From positions 39,720,194-39,784,193 of the forward strand of contig CP136069.1 in the NCBI GenBank assembly GCA_032622095.1: DNA of 64,000 nucleotides, in the 5' to 3' direction. Made by a program: the position numbers and the translations under genes. The DNA comes from Siphonodentalium dalli. Taxonomy: Eukaryota > Mollusca > Scaphopoda > Gadilida > Siphonodentaliidae. Below the pieces are notes generated by a model. That model was given only the letters and a program-made list of their open reading frames with translations. It made no database searches and was not told where the DNA came from. Positions 21,301-30,581 of this stretch are shown piece after piece. Numbering within the stretch: the first letter of the stretch is position 1; the number at the start of each line of letters is the position of its first letter.

Positions 21301-23231
21301 GTTTCAGTATATATTAAGCGTTTCCCGGTAGGTCTGTCTGGTGTGGTCTGTATGTTTTGGCTACCAGAAACATTGTCAATCTGTTTACTGCCTTAGATTA
21401 TATACGGGGGCACGCTGTTCAGTCTGGAAATACATTAAGCTTTTGTGTAACCAGTCTTACGAATTCACCCATACATTATTCAAGATATGTTTACAACCAA
21501 AGTACATAGTTCTACACACCATTCTCATTGATTTCAATCCACAGGGGAGCTTAGGGGAGTTGATCAAATAAAGATCGATCATGGGATCAGATTACATATT
21601 GAATAGAATTAAAGGTGAAATGGCAGCCAGCAAAGATCTATGGTGCTCGACGTCTCCGAAAGACACTGTTAGTCGTACATGGTTTTACTTTTTAAAGTGC
21701 GTTGGCTTGCACATGAATGAAATGATCGACAGTCACCATTGAATATGCATACATGCGAAATGTGCATATTTATTGATAGTCTATACTGACAGGTGTACAT
21801 AACCTCCTCGTGTTGAAACACGATTTTCCTCGTTTTGTCGGTGAATTATCCAACCAGGGACGTGAAAATATGGGTTGGGGATGATACACCCCCCCAAATG
21901 CATGTTAAAAATTTCGCGCCAAAATTAGGTTGTTCTTATTGTTTAATTTTCAAACCAGCATTTAGTGTGAAATATGTTGTTCAAACAAAAGACGAATATT
22001 TTCGGTCAAATGTTTTGACTGAAAAAATCATCAGTTTGAAAATCTCATTAGAGTGTCGGGTTGGAAACAGTTTGAAAGCAAAGCTTGAGATCCCAGTTTT
22101 AAAAATCCAACATGTGTGGTGCAAATAGTGGGGCGTGGGTGCAAATAGAATTTTCCGGACAGGAAATTTCGGTCTGGTTCAAAGTGGTACATGTAGTGGT
22201 ACATGTGGCGCCGTTCTTCTATTTATTACCTATTTATTGATATCACAAAATGAATTTATGATAACACAGAATCTAATATATTTATGATATCACAAAACGA
22301 TTTTAAAATATGACTAATTCCAATTTGTGATATCATAAATTCATTTTTTTGATATAACAAAATCGAATTATTGATATCACAAAATAGTGATATCAATAAT
22401 TCGATATTATTTTTAATTAAAAACAAAACGATCGCGACATCAACCGCGTCGGTTGAACTGCATGCATGGACCTGTATACACAAGGCATTCTGGACTCCTC
22501 TACCTATGACCTCTGGGGCCTAGAAACGGTGACGGAATCTGACGAGGTTTTCCGAATGTACACAAGTGTGCCAACCATTCGGCAAACCTCGTCAGATTCC
22601 GTCACCGTTTCAGAGCCCAGAGGTCATTCATTGGGCGAGGAGTCCAGAATGTAGTCCGGTCGCTGGCTCAGTCTACTCCGCTTACTACTCCGTAACGTTA
22701 CGCTCCCGACAGAGTAGTAAGCGGAGTAGCTCCATTCAGAGTTCAGTCCCCTACGCAGGACCTACCACTATACCCACACCTACACGTAATGTGAAGAAAT
22801 GTCACATTTATTTATTTGAGACGTTTATAGGTTACAATTCATTCTGCATTATTCTGAGAAAATTGTCTAGATCAAGCCAGAATGAATTGTAACTGTCAAA
22901 ACACTTCAATAAAAAATGTTAGATGTAATTAAGAAAATACATAATTATGCCGGCAGCGGTCAGACATAGCGTAGCGAGGGGACTGAAATCTGTTTTGCAG
23001 CTTGATCTTATGGGCGCTTGGGCCCGATCTAACTATTTTCTGGTATCGAAAACGTATAGATTGTGGTGTCAGATCGGACAGGGCGTATTATAACTTTGAT
23101 CTCGACTAAAGTCTTACCTGTGTGTGTTTCTTGAGTATCCCGTGTGCATGCCAGTTAGAGTAGTCCAGTGCCGATATGTACCTGCTAGTCATTGTCAGTT
23201 GTTAGGCGAGGAACACATGGTGTTTTTCTGG
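2274..23231 (-). CDS. host gene, eight coding exons, 689-residue protein of unknown family
   Basis: I assembled a complete coding gene from exons at 23192-23118, 17929-17754, 13847-13774, 13115-13017, 11620-11357, 9402-9231, 4101-3969 and 3350-2274. Every junction is GT-AG and every phase matches, giving 2070 coding bases including the stop. The protein starts MTSRYISALDYSNWHAHG, ends DESQLDEI and has no obvious signal peptide or membrane segment. It is rich in Ser, Lys, Arg and Pro. A basic stretch (SAPRRRKANSPR) falls near residue 87, an acidic run (TEEEEAQE) near 270, and proline-threonine repeats (TPPQTPQTP) near the C terminus, so much of it is probably disordered. The first listed exon begins at a splice acceptor, so a further non-coding 5' exon lies upstream of 23231. 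I do not recognise the family; a cytoskeletal or ciliary scaffold is a guess only. The introns are packed with MITEs, but no coding exon is interrupted. Confidence 0.85.
3523..3630. mobile_element. pogo/mariner-like foldback MITE, left half only
   Basis: Starts CAGTAATCCCCAAAATAATC and follows the consensus left arm up to 'cggaaagctctc'. It then switches to a piece of the 'accagagggtaaatttag' repeat at 3635-3700. The right arm is missing. Confidence 0.6.
3745..3956. mobile_element. pogo/mariner-like foldback MITE, full copy
   Basis: Two near-perfect ~100-bp arms meet at 'gctctcagtgagagc', making a 212-bp hairpin-capable element. The right end reads TTAGGGCATTACTG|TA. The first base of the left end is changed (AAGTAATGCCC for CAGTAATGCCC). 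It lies in intron 7 of the host gene, 13 bp from the donor of exon 7. Confidence 0.75.
3969..4101 (-). CDS. host gene, coding exon 7
   Basis: Acceptor 'ttgaccag|G' and donor 'CCTCAG|GTATGC' bound a 133-base exon. It enters completing a split valine codon and leaves in phase 0. It encodes PIHRIEEFIGEKTLIVPLSW followed by a short basic segment ending FKPPQ. Both neighbouring exons fit in phase. Confidence 0.85.
4695..5628. mobile_element. 934-bp TIR transposon with 9-bp target duplication
   Basis: Left end TAGTCCAAGTCTTCTCGTAC and its inverse at the right end bound the element, with inverted arms of roughly 90 bp. It is flanked by identical GACTGAGAT copies (4686-4694 and 5629-5637). A 9-bp duplication fits the Mutator-like (MULE) or Merlin groups. 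No transposase frame is seen, so it is non-autonomous. Inner sequences around 5000 and 5280 also pair partly ('cggcattttccgg'). Confidence 0.75.
5670..5852. mobile_element. pogo/mariner-like foldback MITE
   Basis: CAGTAATGCCCTAAATAATC and its inverse lie between TA dinucleotides. Arms are ~85 bp, with part of the right arm ('aaggag' segment) deleted. Intronic in the host gene. Confidence 0.7.
6539..6744. mobile_element. pogo/mariner-like foldback MITE, diverged
   Basis: The same foldback plan as at 3745-3956 (arms meet at 'gctctcaccgatagct') with more substitutions. The right end reads TTAGGCCATTACTG|TA. Confidence 0.7.
6745..7747. other. intronic DNA, small direct duplication only
   Basis: Part of the host gene's intron 6. 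The only structure I see is a pair of direct copies of a ~50-bp segment ('aggggtgaacttagga...gaagcctgtttgta') between 7150 and 7285. No coding signal. Confidence 0.5.
7748..8013. mobile_element. piggyBac-like MITE, family A, copy 2
   Basis: TTAA copies at 7744-7747 and 8014-8017 bound a 266-bp element with ends CCCTTTCATGGCGAG and CATCAAAGGG. Inside are two palindromes with 'cattctcttatatatgcgag' arms, as in the copy at 375-605. Confidence 0.7.
8245..8610. repeat. 'TGTCTGACATTTGCAG' family, copy 2
   Basis: Contains the same internal blocks as 900-1278 in the same order ('caccaaattcaccctctgtg', 'gggaagtatctatagt', 'tgcagaagataaaatgc') and the right end CTGCAAATGACAGACACACTA-like. The left end is degraded. 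Confidence 0.55.
8806..8932. repeat. 33-bp tandem repeat, four units
   Basis: The unit 'tccatgagagtcatataat...gatccg' starts at 8806, 8839, 8872 and 8905 with very few differences between units. The regular spacing and high identity suggest a young local expansion inside an intron. Confidence 0.85.
9231..9402 (-). CDS. host gene, coding exon 6
   Basis: Acceptor 'ctttgtag|GTAGG' and donor 'ATTGT|GTAAGT' bound 172 bases. It encodes RSDSSNQYTMDGYVGSKVSQ and then an acidic stretch TEEEEAQECIKEHKGHI. A second AG four bases downstream would break the frame, which fixes the acceptor choice. Confidence 0.85.
9632..9796. mobile_element. pogo/mariner-like foldback MITE, loop-deleted copy
   Basis: Begins TA|CAGTAATGCCCTAAATAATC. 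The arms meet at 'gccattcatatttcc', so the hairpin tip is missing. A remnant of the terminus also occurs at 9961-9980 ('cgattatttagggcatactg'). Confidence 0.65.
10096..10316. mobile_element. piggyBac-like MITE, family B
   Basis: A 221-bp element between TTAA copies (10092-10095, 10317-10320) with ends CCCTTCTATA and TATAGAGAGGG. Its core ('gaacttattatctaaacatttccc', split here for reading) is shared, partly inverted, with 740-840. No open frame. Confidence 0.6.
10368..10695. repeat. 'TGTCTGACATTTGCAG' family, copy 3 (rearranged)
   Basis: Shares the blocks 'cagaatgaggtccccagagg', 'gcaaatgaggggatatagaa' and 'gccagacacacta' with 900-1278, with the inner part inverted relative to the left end. 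Confidence 0.5.
11063..11274. mobile_element. pogo/mariner-like foldback MITE, full copy
   Basis: Long inverted arms meet at 'gctctcactcagagc', with ends CAGTAATGCCCTAAATAATC and a decayed right end (TTTTGGGCATGACT). It lies just downstream of exon 5 of the host gene. Confidence 0.7.
11357..11620 (-). CDS. host gene, coding exon 5
   Basis: Acceptor 'tctttcag|CTTG' and donor 'TCACAG|GTGAGT' bound 264 bases, phase 1 in and out. It encodes ACSKLSLDEFGSEVAETHD through GDDHLGVVDAFT. The sequence is well mixed and not low in complexity, making it the most domain-like internal part of the protein. I cannot name a domain. Confidence 0.88.
11641..11680. mobile_element. piggyBac-like MITE fragment (family A, inverted end)
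   Basis: TTAA|CCCTTTCATAACTGGAGC followed by 'ttcctggaatttt' is the inverse of the right end of the copy at 7748-8013. It is cut short just before the element at 11701. Confidence 0.55.
11701..12619. mobile_element. hAT-like TIR element with perfect 8-bp duplication
   Basis: Identical GACGAGGA octamers (11693-11700 and 12620-12627) flank ends CACAGGGGCCTGTAACGCGC and the near-inverse GCGTGTTACAGGCCCCTGTG. The inverted arms run about 200 bp (11701-11901 against 12418-12619), far longer than usual hAT termini. An inner inverted pair ('gtagaaacagccaatcaccg' at 12330 and its inverse near 12395) makes a second hairpin. An 8-bp duplication with CAGGG-type ends points to hAT; no transposase is encoded. 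Confidence 0.75.
13017..13115 (-). CDS. host gene, coding exon 4
   Basis: Acceptor 'tgttttag|TTGAGG' and donor 'CTGCAG|GTAATA' bound 99 bases. It encodes EVRGRSPSALSQDSTYSS and then KKKPPAKRAKSAG, a serine-rich then lysine-rich linker. The tail resembles a basic nuclear-localisation or microtubule-binding type stretch, but no function can be assigned. Confidence 0.85.
13774..13847 (-). CDS. host gene, coding exon 3
   Basis: Acceptor 'tcttgcag|GAATG' and donor 'GCATA|GTGAGT' bound a 74-base exon encoding NVKSAPRRRKANSPRDVTEA and TRGH. It completes a split arginine codon from exon 2 and leaves one base for exon 4. It is small and strongly basic. Confidence 0.85.
14158..15012. repeat. TIR repeat with internal ~135-bp subrepeats, copy 1
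   Basis: Starts 'gtgtcaatgacactgtagct' and ends 'aagttgagctaa', so the ends carry a short inverted TAGCTCAACTT. Inside, blocks containing 'ggtcacc..gaagatccata', 'gatgatcgga', 'gtagggcgtgcc' and 'aagatggccgctggcggcca' recur three to four times. The whole unit is found again at 26431-27104. Non-coding. Confidence 0.65.
15013..15923. other. intronic DNA without assigned feature
   Basis: Part of intron 2. A segment near 15640-15720 partly matches the terminus of the 4695-5628 element ('cttagctggttttcgtatga'). A C-rich stretch (15758-15790) is inverse to 17283-17300. Nothing else is supported. Confidence 0.45.
15924..16101. mobile_element. foldback MITE (CCCGGTTC ends)
   Basis: Arms 'cccggttccgtggttttagt' and the inverse 'actaaaaccacagaaccggg', with 'tctggagtagca' and 'tgctactccaga' further in, enclose a short loop. 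The ~178-bp foldback is intronic, with no clear target duplication. Confidence 0.6.
16247..16434. mobile_element. foldback MITE (TGGACAAAG ends)
   Basis: Ends TGGACAAAGATACACCACCAG and the inverse with one change (CTGGTGGTGTACCTTTGTCCA, read in two parts) bound 188 bp. The centre is an almost perfect palindrome around 'ctataccagtatactggtatag'-type sequence, so the whole element can form one hairpin. Confidence 0.65.
16435..17753. other. intronic DNA without assigned feature
   Basis: No open frame with coding character or supported repeat was found in this part of intron 2, apart from a short (C)n run at 17645-17656. Confidence 0.45.
17754..17929 (-). CDS. host gene, coding exon 2
   Basis: Acceptor 'tgttttgtag|AACC' and donor 'TCAAG|GTAAGA' bound 176 bases. 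It encodes NRPLGDIEGKHQYTSAQPRL, SSRSVELDVNGPQAYRP and then KSSVEIINEQHHILHRIYNQS. The last stretch has a helical, possibly coiled-coil spacing of hydrophobic residues. Its open frame is shorter than a typical ORF cutoff and it was found from the splice signals. Confidence 0.85.
17930..19408. other. intron 1 DNA without assigned feature
   Basis: Unassigned intronic sequence of the host gene. No repeat family seen elsewhere in the window matches here and no exon-like signal is convincing. Confidence 0.45.
19409..20785. mobile_element. 1.38-kb TIR element with TA duplication
   Basis: The left end 'ccgtttttatccttagttgt' and beyond ('cattttcgcggtgtgtggct', 'aagtcgagcgat') is repeated inverted at the right end, ~52 bp in all, between TA dinucleotides (19407-19408, 20786-20787). 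It carries a nested foldback (19508-19962). It also has an internal direct duplication of ~140 bp (20318-20460 against 20592-20735, containing 'ttggcttagagtatcatttc'). No transposase frame. Confidence 0.65.
19508..19962. mobile_element. foldback element flanked by a ~24-bp direct repeat
   Basis: Arms of about 130 bp begin GACCCGCCATATCAAATCCA and end with its inverse. Each arm contains the 'gcattctcttatatatgcga' palindrome also found in piggyBac-like family A. The element is flanked by near-identical copies of 'gaaaaattcaagaacatatgt' (inside 19483-19507 and 19965-19988, one base different in length). That is much longer than any common transposon target duplication. Confidence 0.65.
20788..22216. 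other. unassigned intronic DNA
   Basis: AT-rich sequence with one open frame at 21835-22128 that lacks a convincing start or splice context. Around 21110-21290 there are several 'ccggaa/ttccgg' palindromic words. No feature can be supported. Confidence 0.4.
22217..22400. repeat. degenerate 'TTGATATCACAAAAT' repeats
   Basis: About six copies of 'tgatatcacaaaat' or its inverse occur in direct and inverted order over 180 bp, giving a hairpin-rich AT tract. Confidence 0.6.
22486..22651. mobile_element. foldback element (CATTCTGGACTCCTC ends)
   Basis: Arms 22486-22551 and 22584-22651 are inverse to each other ('cattctggactcctc', 'gacctctggg', 'gaatctgacgaggttt'). An adjacent smaller inverted pair ('ccgcttactactccg' and 'gtagtaagcggag', 22678-22730) follows. 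Non-coding. Confidence 0.6.
23118..23231 (-). CDS. host gene, first coding exon
   Basis: Acceptor 'ttattttgcag|CCAG' opens the exon. After 39 untranslated bases, ATG at 23192-23190 starts MTSRYISALDYSNWHAHGIL and KKHTQ, ending phase 0 at donor 'ACACAG|GTAAGA'. An upstream ATG in the exon reads only seven codons to a stop, so it would be a very short upstream frame. The 5' non-coding exon and promoter were not located. Confidence 0.82.
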
Positions 23232-24254
23232 CTGCAAAATAACAAGTTGATATTTAATGGCCGAGACGGTTCTTCGTGACAATATACAATAATTGTAACA
23301 AAGCTGTTAAAAATGTGTCTGGGCCTTCTCTGATTACATAACTCGACAGGTCAACGAGGTATTGTGTCTCTGGGTTTATAGACCACCATCTACATTTTAA
23401 AAAATACTATGCAGCAAGTGTTATATTGTTGACAGGACGTGGCTATGTGGTCTCTGTTTGGATGGGTGGATGTCAAACTTAGAATATTTTCCAATTGCAC
23501 CAGCCCTTGAACCAGACCTAATTTCCAAGTTCTAAAAATTCCGTTTACACCCCTCTTGTTGCCTGCCTCCAGCACTGTTCGGAACTCCCAATCTGACAAC
23601 TCATATGAGATGGAAATTTTGGAACTAATGGCTATTTCAGTTTTAAAAAATTACCTAAAATAGGAAATGTGAGATTTCACACAAACGACCGGTCGGAAAC
23701 AATCAACCTATCACTATTTTCAACCTACCTTTGTGTAAACAATCGATCAGGCATGAACTTAAGAACTTTCCAGTTGTTAAACATTTTGATCAAGTTGAGG
23801 GCGTACATGATCAAACCAAACCCTATCCAAACCACCCCTTGTCGCCAACCCATGATGAGCCAGGAACCTGGGAACAGACATTTCAAAATGTGATTTAAAA
23901 TGCAATTTGTATAGCGCTCGCTGAAGCCGTGGAAGCGAAGCTACCCAGGGTATATACGTATGCGGATATGAGAAATAATAAACGACTTTTTCAGCCCAAT
24001 CTAAAAATAAATTGAACTTACCTAAAATAGAATAATTTATTCATAACTCAAGGGTCAGCCGAGTCCAAAAAAAATATTGTTGGCGACGGCCGCCATTTTG
24101 TATTGATTAATACCACCTCGAAATATTTAATTGGGCAAAATGCTCCAGGACAAATAAAAAAACAATTGTTCTGGTAAATGTTAGCTATACTTCATCATAC
24201 GCAGGAACATCATGCTCCTAAAGCCAAAGATATTTATAAAATTTAATGTAAATT
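23232..24254. other. DNA upstream of the first coding exon, promoter not located
   Basis: This should contain intron sequence and possibly the non-coding first exon of the host gene. I see no TATA box, CpG cluster or donor site that I can defend. Confidence 0.4.
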
Positions 24255-25341
24255 AAACCAAAGCCCTGGTTAACAAAAGGGGAGTTCTCGAGAGAAGTTG
24301 ATGTGCAGTCAGGAGTACCCCAAGATACTGTATTAGGACCTCTGCTTTTTCTGTTCCACATAAACGACCTTCCCAGCACAGTTAAATCGCAAGTCCGACT
24401 CTTCTCCGACGACTGCCTACTGTATCGGCCTATCGACAAATACGAAGACCACAACAAACTACATAACGATCTGAATAAGCTGGAAGAATGGGCAAAGAAG
24501 TGGGGCATGCGGTTCAACACCAGCAAATGATACATAATGAGCATCTAACAGAAAACCCAGAAATTCTACACACCGGACGGCCAAATCCTCGCGGATGTAC
24601 CAACCAATCCTTATCTCGGCGCCCAACTGTCAAACGACCTCAAATGGGACGTCCACATAACCAACATCACCAAGAAGGCAAACTCCACCCTCGGCTTCTT
24701 GAAGAGGAACCTCCAACACTGCCCAGAAAAATGCAGGAAAACAGCATATATTGCTCTGGTGAAACCAATTACGGAGTATTCCGCCACAATTTGGAACCTG
24801 TACACGGCTAAATACTCATCGATGCTGGAAAAGGTGCAAAATTCGCACGGTTCATCACCAGAGAATACACCTCACGAGATAAGATCTGAGTCACAAGAAT
24901 GCTAAAAAAAACTAGAACTTCCACCTCTAGAAGAGTGTCGCAGAAACAAACGCCTGGCCCTATTATACAAAGTGGTTCAGGGGTCGGCCCCCGCAATATC
25001 ACCCGATAACTACCTGAAGAAAACAAACCCATCGAAAACGAAGATCAAGGCAAAGAAATACGAAGACTGTGTTTATACCAACATCGTGGAACAGTCTGAG
25101 ACCAACAACAAAAAATCATTTCAACCAATACAGGCAAAGTCAGACCAGTTCAAGTATTCCTTATTCCCGCGCACCACCCTGGACTGGAATAAACTTGATG
25201 ACGACACGGTCAACGCCGTACATATCGAAACATTCAAAGCAGTACTCACTAGGAGAGAAAAATAAATGCGCTCTCTCCACCGTCCCATAAAAGCCAAACT
25301 AGTCACTGGGACGTACACATACAGATACAGATACAGAAACT
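24255..25341 (+). pseudogene. 5'-truncated LINE (non-LTR retrotransposon), broken ORF
   Basis: Frames read SGVPQDTVLGPLLFLFHIND, the RT motif of jockey/CR1-type LINEs, then FSDDCLLY in place of the usual FADD box. Further on come YLGAQLSNDLKW, a GFLKRNL segment, and the LINE tail region ending DWNKLDDDTV. Frameshifts and stops break it (first stop near 24528). The 3' end is a short 'acagat' repeat at 25316-25340, as expected for the tail of such elements. Only the C-terminal third of the protein is left. Clade assignment is uncertain. Confidence 0.85.
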
Positions 25342-26430
25342 GAAATTGCATGAAAAAGTTTTGTTTACATATTTTATAAAATTATTAAAAATATTTGCCC
25401 CGAAAGAGGATACTAGGGGCCTTACTGGCCGTTTAGATTTGATCTTCCATTTTCTAACGGTATTTCCGCCTAAAAGATTGAAGAAATATTCTCAAAGTTC
25501 AAGGACGACAATCGGAAACTATATATAAGTTCCTATTGAAAGGTCGCAGAGTCCTTTTAAGATCGCTTCTTGGGAAACCAGTAAAGGCGTCATGACATCA
25601 AGACGTACACCAGGACGTCACAACCTACATAGGCGCGCAAAATTCCAGACAGAACTGCGTCGATGGCCAGACAGCTGAGACTCGTATTACACGGGCAGGC
25701 TAAACATCCACATTTACGTTATATGTGATTATTTACATACATTGTATATATTATTTTCTTGTGTCCCGTTAGGGTTTATCATCAAATCCTTCTAAAGATA
25801 AAAATTCATCCGATAATCCCATGAACAAGCGGGCGCAAATTACGTTTACGTATGATCATATTATTTATTTATTTCAAGTATTATAGATGTTATGTGAATA
25901 TCTATAAAATCATTTTTATAGTTATTTCTCTTTTTCAGTTTCGTCCAAGTACATGAAACATGTGGAAATAGGCCAAAATAAACTCATAAAATTCTACTTA
26001 ATACTATTACTATGTTCGTGAAATCAGATAAATTCGGTCGGAAATCTGCTTCTCTGTCGTTTACATTCTGTTCTCTGAATGCTAAACGTTACACTAAAGT
26101 TTCTACTCTGCTGAATTTCAAAACATAACGGAGCGTGCATTCAAGGTAAATATATTATTTTTCTATATGTCATCGATTGGACGAGAGTTTCAGTCGTAAT
26201 ATTATCAATATAAATTGTGATCCTAGGTCCCATCTTACGAAAAAGTCTGACACAGAGCCGCAACTCTTAAGAAGTGACTAATGGAAAATTGGAAGAAATG
26301 TCTTTATTTTCATTTATCTGCGTCCCCACCAGACGTTTCAGGATTAGGAACATACGTCACAAATAAAGTCTCTAACCCAAAGCGGTTTTGCTTTTAATAT
26401 TTAAAAAAACATATATAAACGTTAATGAAT
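25342..26430. other. unassigned intergenic DNA
   Basis: No gene, RNA or repeat could be supported in this stretch. Confidence 0.4.
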
Positions 26431-27104
26431 GTGTCAATGACACTGCAGCTCAACTTGGGAAGGAGTTTATTTTTTGCTGAGCAATGAATAGAATGATAAA
26501 GAAAGAAAGCCAAAAAGTTACAGTAAAAGTCTTGTATTCTGTAGATGAAATTATTTTCACCAATAAATGTGGGCTGCGGGGTGTGCAGATGGATTCATAT
26601 TAGAAATCAAAGATGGCTGCTGGCGGCCATGATTTTAAAAACAAATTTCGGGGGGGAATCGATGGCTCCCATCTATATAGAGGTCACCAAGAAGATCCAT
26701 ATGAAGTTTGGCGATGATCGGGTGAGGGATGTGGCCTGTAGGGTGTTCCTTAGGAAGTAGTCATGCAAATAGTTAAATCCAAGATGGCTGTCGGCGGCCA
26801 TGTTTTTCGTCGAAAAAATGCTAAAATTTGATAGCTCCCATCTAGAGTTGATCCTAAACATGCCTGTACATTTTCAAATTTGAAATTCTAAATGGCTGCC
26901 GGCGGCCATGTTTTTAGTGCATTTTGGGAAAAATCGATGGCTCCCAGCTAGAGGTCACCCCGGAGATCCATTCGCAATTTGGTGATGATCGGATGAGGGA
27001 TGCGGTCTGTATAGGGTGAGCCAAAGGAAATTGTTGACGCATGGACGGAGAAGGACGCCAGCCCACGGCAATGGCTCAAACTTTACAAAGTAAAGTTGAG
27101 CTAA
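26431..27104. repeat. TIR repeat with internal subrepeats, copy 2
   Basis: Starts 'gtgtcaatgacactgcagct' and ends 'aaagttgagctaa', matching 14158-15012 throughout with fewer internal subrepeats. The two copies are on the same strand, 12 kb apart. Confidence 0.65.
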
Positions 27105-30071
27105 CTAGTAACTGAGCTATGGAAATTCATAATACACATTAAAAATCAGTAATCGTTAAAAAATCATATGTATACATATAACTAAAATTTACAAGGAAAA
27201 TAGGTATCGACTGTTTATACCGGTTTTGAACATCAAACACACCTCAACCATTTAATAGATAGTTGCAATATTCACATGCATAACCCCTTTCATTCGAAAG
27301 TACAATACTTCCTGCAACAAATATATAGCTCAACTACTGCATGGGTTCCAGGTGGTATATATATCCGAACGTCTGAAGCGACGGTTTACATATTACTTTA
27401 CTAATCAGTATAGTGACACACAGGACCCAGAAACAAATCTGATCCCACCCCAGTAATATTTAATCGTATAGATCAATAGATTAAGTATTACTAGGGTGGG
27501 ATCAAATTTAGTTCTATGGACCAGGGTATAATGACGTAATGACTGGCCCTGGTTTAGCTTATTTTATTGTTGGGCGGTGTAAATCTTGTCTACAAATTTC
27601 CACATGAAGCATCAAAGTGGTATTTGAAGTAGAATTGAGCGTATATATTGCTGTCGAACGTCGGGTTTTTCAATATTAGTATAGAATTGTAATTTTCGGC
27701 ACATTTGATGTTTAATTGTTATGCGTGCAGGTTTAACGCCACCCAACAACAAAAAATAAAAATGTTTGTGTCATCATAATCTAAAAATCGTACATGTACT
27801 TCCGTATGCAATATAACAATCAGAAATACTTTTTTTCCAACTTCTGAAAATTATTGCACGCGACGTAGATCAAGGATGAATCTCGCCATGTCGCTACATA
27901 TGTATATAATTACACATGTATTTATGAGTATATGAGAATAATTAAACACAAATTAAAGGGACCAAATTATTACCTTCGCAGTCGATATATGTCTAAAATT
28001 ACAACTGCAACAATTAATGTTTACACAACAATGGTTTAACATTCGACATCTCGTTATTGGAGGATTATTGATGATGAAAATAAGAACAGAGTATATCTAT
28101 TTTTTACCAGCACAAATATATTTTTTTTAAATTTAATAAAAATCTCTTTTTTTGTTTTGTTTGGCCTGTGTTTTTCACGCTCTTTTCACGTTGATTTTTC
28201 ACATGTACTCACTTCTAACGTATTGTGTAGCTAGGCCTACCTTTAAAATTGTTTCAGATAATATCCTCGAAATTCCGAGCTCTGAATGAAATGAACACGA
28301 ATCATAAAATCATATATATTTTGACATTCATATATAGCTATTTGTCAATATATATATATATATATATGTGACACAATTAGTGTAAACATATTTTTGTCTC
28401 CAATTCCAAACAAATAACACAATTCACCCCAGCCGTCACTTATAAACCAAAGTTGTGGCACTGTAATTGCCAGTTAATATCATTGATTTTCTAAGTGCCC
28501 AATCTCAGGAAATCCTTGCTCGTTGACCCACGACAGGCAGTAGACGTCAAGGAAGTATAATTGATTTGGTGCCTTACCTATAATCGCCCCAGTCACCACA
28601 GAAAACATATCGATTTTTAAATGACATTGTTTTCACTTCTCGCTCGCAACAATACACAGTCTTTCAAACTAGTAAATTACTATATTGACAATCTACTGGC
28701 TCGTTCCTTTGGTTAGAATATTGAACAGACCATATAAGAACAATATCTCGACTCAATCCTTTTGGTAGAATATTGGCTTGCAAGGACAATGTTCTCGCTC
28801 AATCTATATAGGGTGGGGTATTTGATTTACAAGAGCTATTAATTTCACGGCCTAATCTTTCTTGGTGCATGGGCTATTGGATTTTCAGCGGGGTTCTTTT
28901 GAAATGTGTAACACTCCGACAAATAATGCAACAATGATTCCAGTCCAGGGGGACTTCATGGTTACCAACAAATACAGACACAACACTCTTGTTGGTCTTG
29001 AATCTCTCTTGATGCGTCTGTGATTGTTTTGGGGTATAATATATATGTTTATTATGTCAGCTCTTGCGATTAGCCAATCAGCGTCGATAAAATTTAATAG
29101 TGACGGTATATATATATGAACCCATATTAGGTCAGTGATCCCGATAATGGTCAATACATTCCCTTATTGGGTTCGGTGCATGGCTTTATGTTTTTAAAAT
29201 ATGCCACCACGACGTGGTATATATCGCCTATATTTCACAAATATATAGAGCATGGCTTTGAGTTGAATACCCTTAGCCGATGTATATGTCCAACAAAGGG
29301 TGTTGTAGGACGGCTCTCAATACACCCTAGCTGTATAATACACCCACGAGATCCAAAATGGCCGCCGTTCACATGGGTTAAAAGAGGTGACACATACCAT
29401 TTCTCCCCTTGGCAGATTTAAGTCAAATAAAACGGTGCTGTATGGTGGCCCCCAAACACACCTTTTTCAAACACACCACTCGATCCAAAACGGCCGCCGC
29501 CTATAGGGGGTCAAATGGAGAGAGAACCCATGTCATTTCGCAACCCTTTGAAAGTATTAGCCGCAATTGTAGTAAAGTGTTACTTAATATCTTAAACTGA
29601 CATGACAAGAACGGTCGTAAACTTGGTTCGACGCCAAATGGCGAGGAACGCTGATACGGACAAACTATAGTACATGAATATATTGTCAAGGCAAAATTGT
29701 TAATCTTGAAAATTCCGTGACCGGTGCATGTTAAGTTACAATGAGAATTTACTAATATGCATCAAGACATTACAGTGCACATGCAAGTGACTGGACAATT
29801 TCTTACCAAACAAGTATTCTGATTAAAATGTTTTACTTCTACATTAATTTAAGTGATACAAACTGTGATAGCTTTGTTCCTTTATGTCTTAAAATGAGAG
29901 GCCCGATTCGTATGATTTAGTTTGGTCGAATTTAGTATTACTCGTAATTGAAAAGCTCACTTGAAATAATTGTATTCAGAATATAGATGCAGTTTGTATA
30001 TAGGTCTGCGATCAATTGATCATTCAATAATGCATAAAAATTACATCTGTGTTTTCATATATATATATATA
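27105..30071. other. unassigned AT-rich DNA with small hairpins
   Basis: Contains a foldback at 27437-27506 ('gatcccaccccagtaat' and its inverse), an (AT)n run at 28349-28367, and two related segments near 29350 and 29480 sharing 'gatccaaaa.ggccgccg'. No gene could be supported. Confidence 0.45.
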
Positions 30072-30581
30072 CTAGCAGGTGGACCCGACTTCGTCCGGGC
30101 TGTTTCCCCTCTGCTTTTCGGCGAATTGCGCGATTTGACCTTGAATTGTCCATTTTGAAGGTCAAGGTCAGGTGGGGTCACGATTTGACCCGTCCAAAAC
30201 ACTGCCCGGACAAAAGTACCCGTCAAAATCCATCCGGTTTTACCCGATTTGACCTCGAATTGATCATTTACCCGATTTGACATTGAATTGACCCGATTTG
30301 AAGGTCAAGGTCACGTCGCGCGGGCAAACGAATAGGCTTACGACACTCCCCATACGAAAGTATCCCCAGACACTAATTCTCATCGAAATCCCGTGATACT
30401 CGGGCGTTCGACCTTGAAATGACCCGATTTCAAGGTCACGTCGCACGGGCAAATTAATAGGCCCATGCCACTCCCCGGCCGAAAGTATCCCCACATACCA
30501 AGTTTCGTCGAAATCGGCTCGGCCGTTTTCGAGTCCATCGCGAACAGACACACAGACAGATTTCATAAAATATATAATAGA
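30072..30581 (-). mobile_element. non-autonomous Helitron, array copy A (terminal)
   Basis: Read on the minus strand it begins TCTATTATATATTTTATG after the unit to its right. It ends with the hairpin GCCCGGACGAAGTCGGG, ten bases, then CTAG followed by a host T. A 5' TC, a 3' hairpin and a CTRR end without target duplication are the Helitron hallmarks. The interior consists of short 'aaggtcaaggtca' blocks and has no Rep/helicase frame. Confidence 0.75.

Noticed and set aside
22566-22892. 108-codon frame MCQPFGKPRQIPSPFQSP
   Set aside because: It runs across the arms of two foldback palindromes; composition reflects the repeats.
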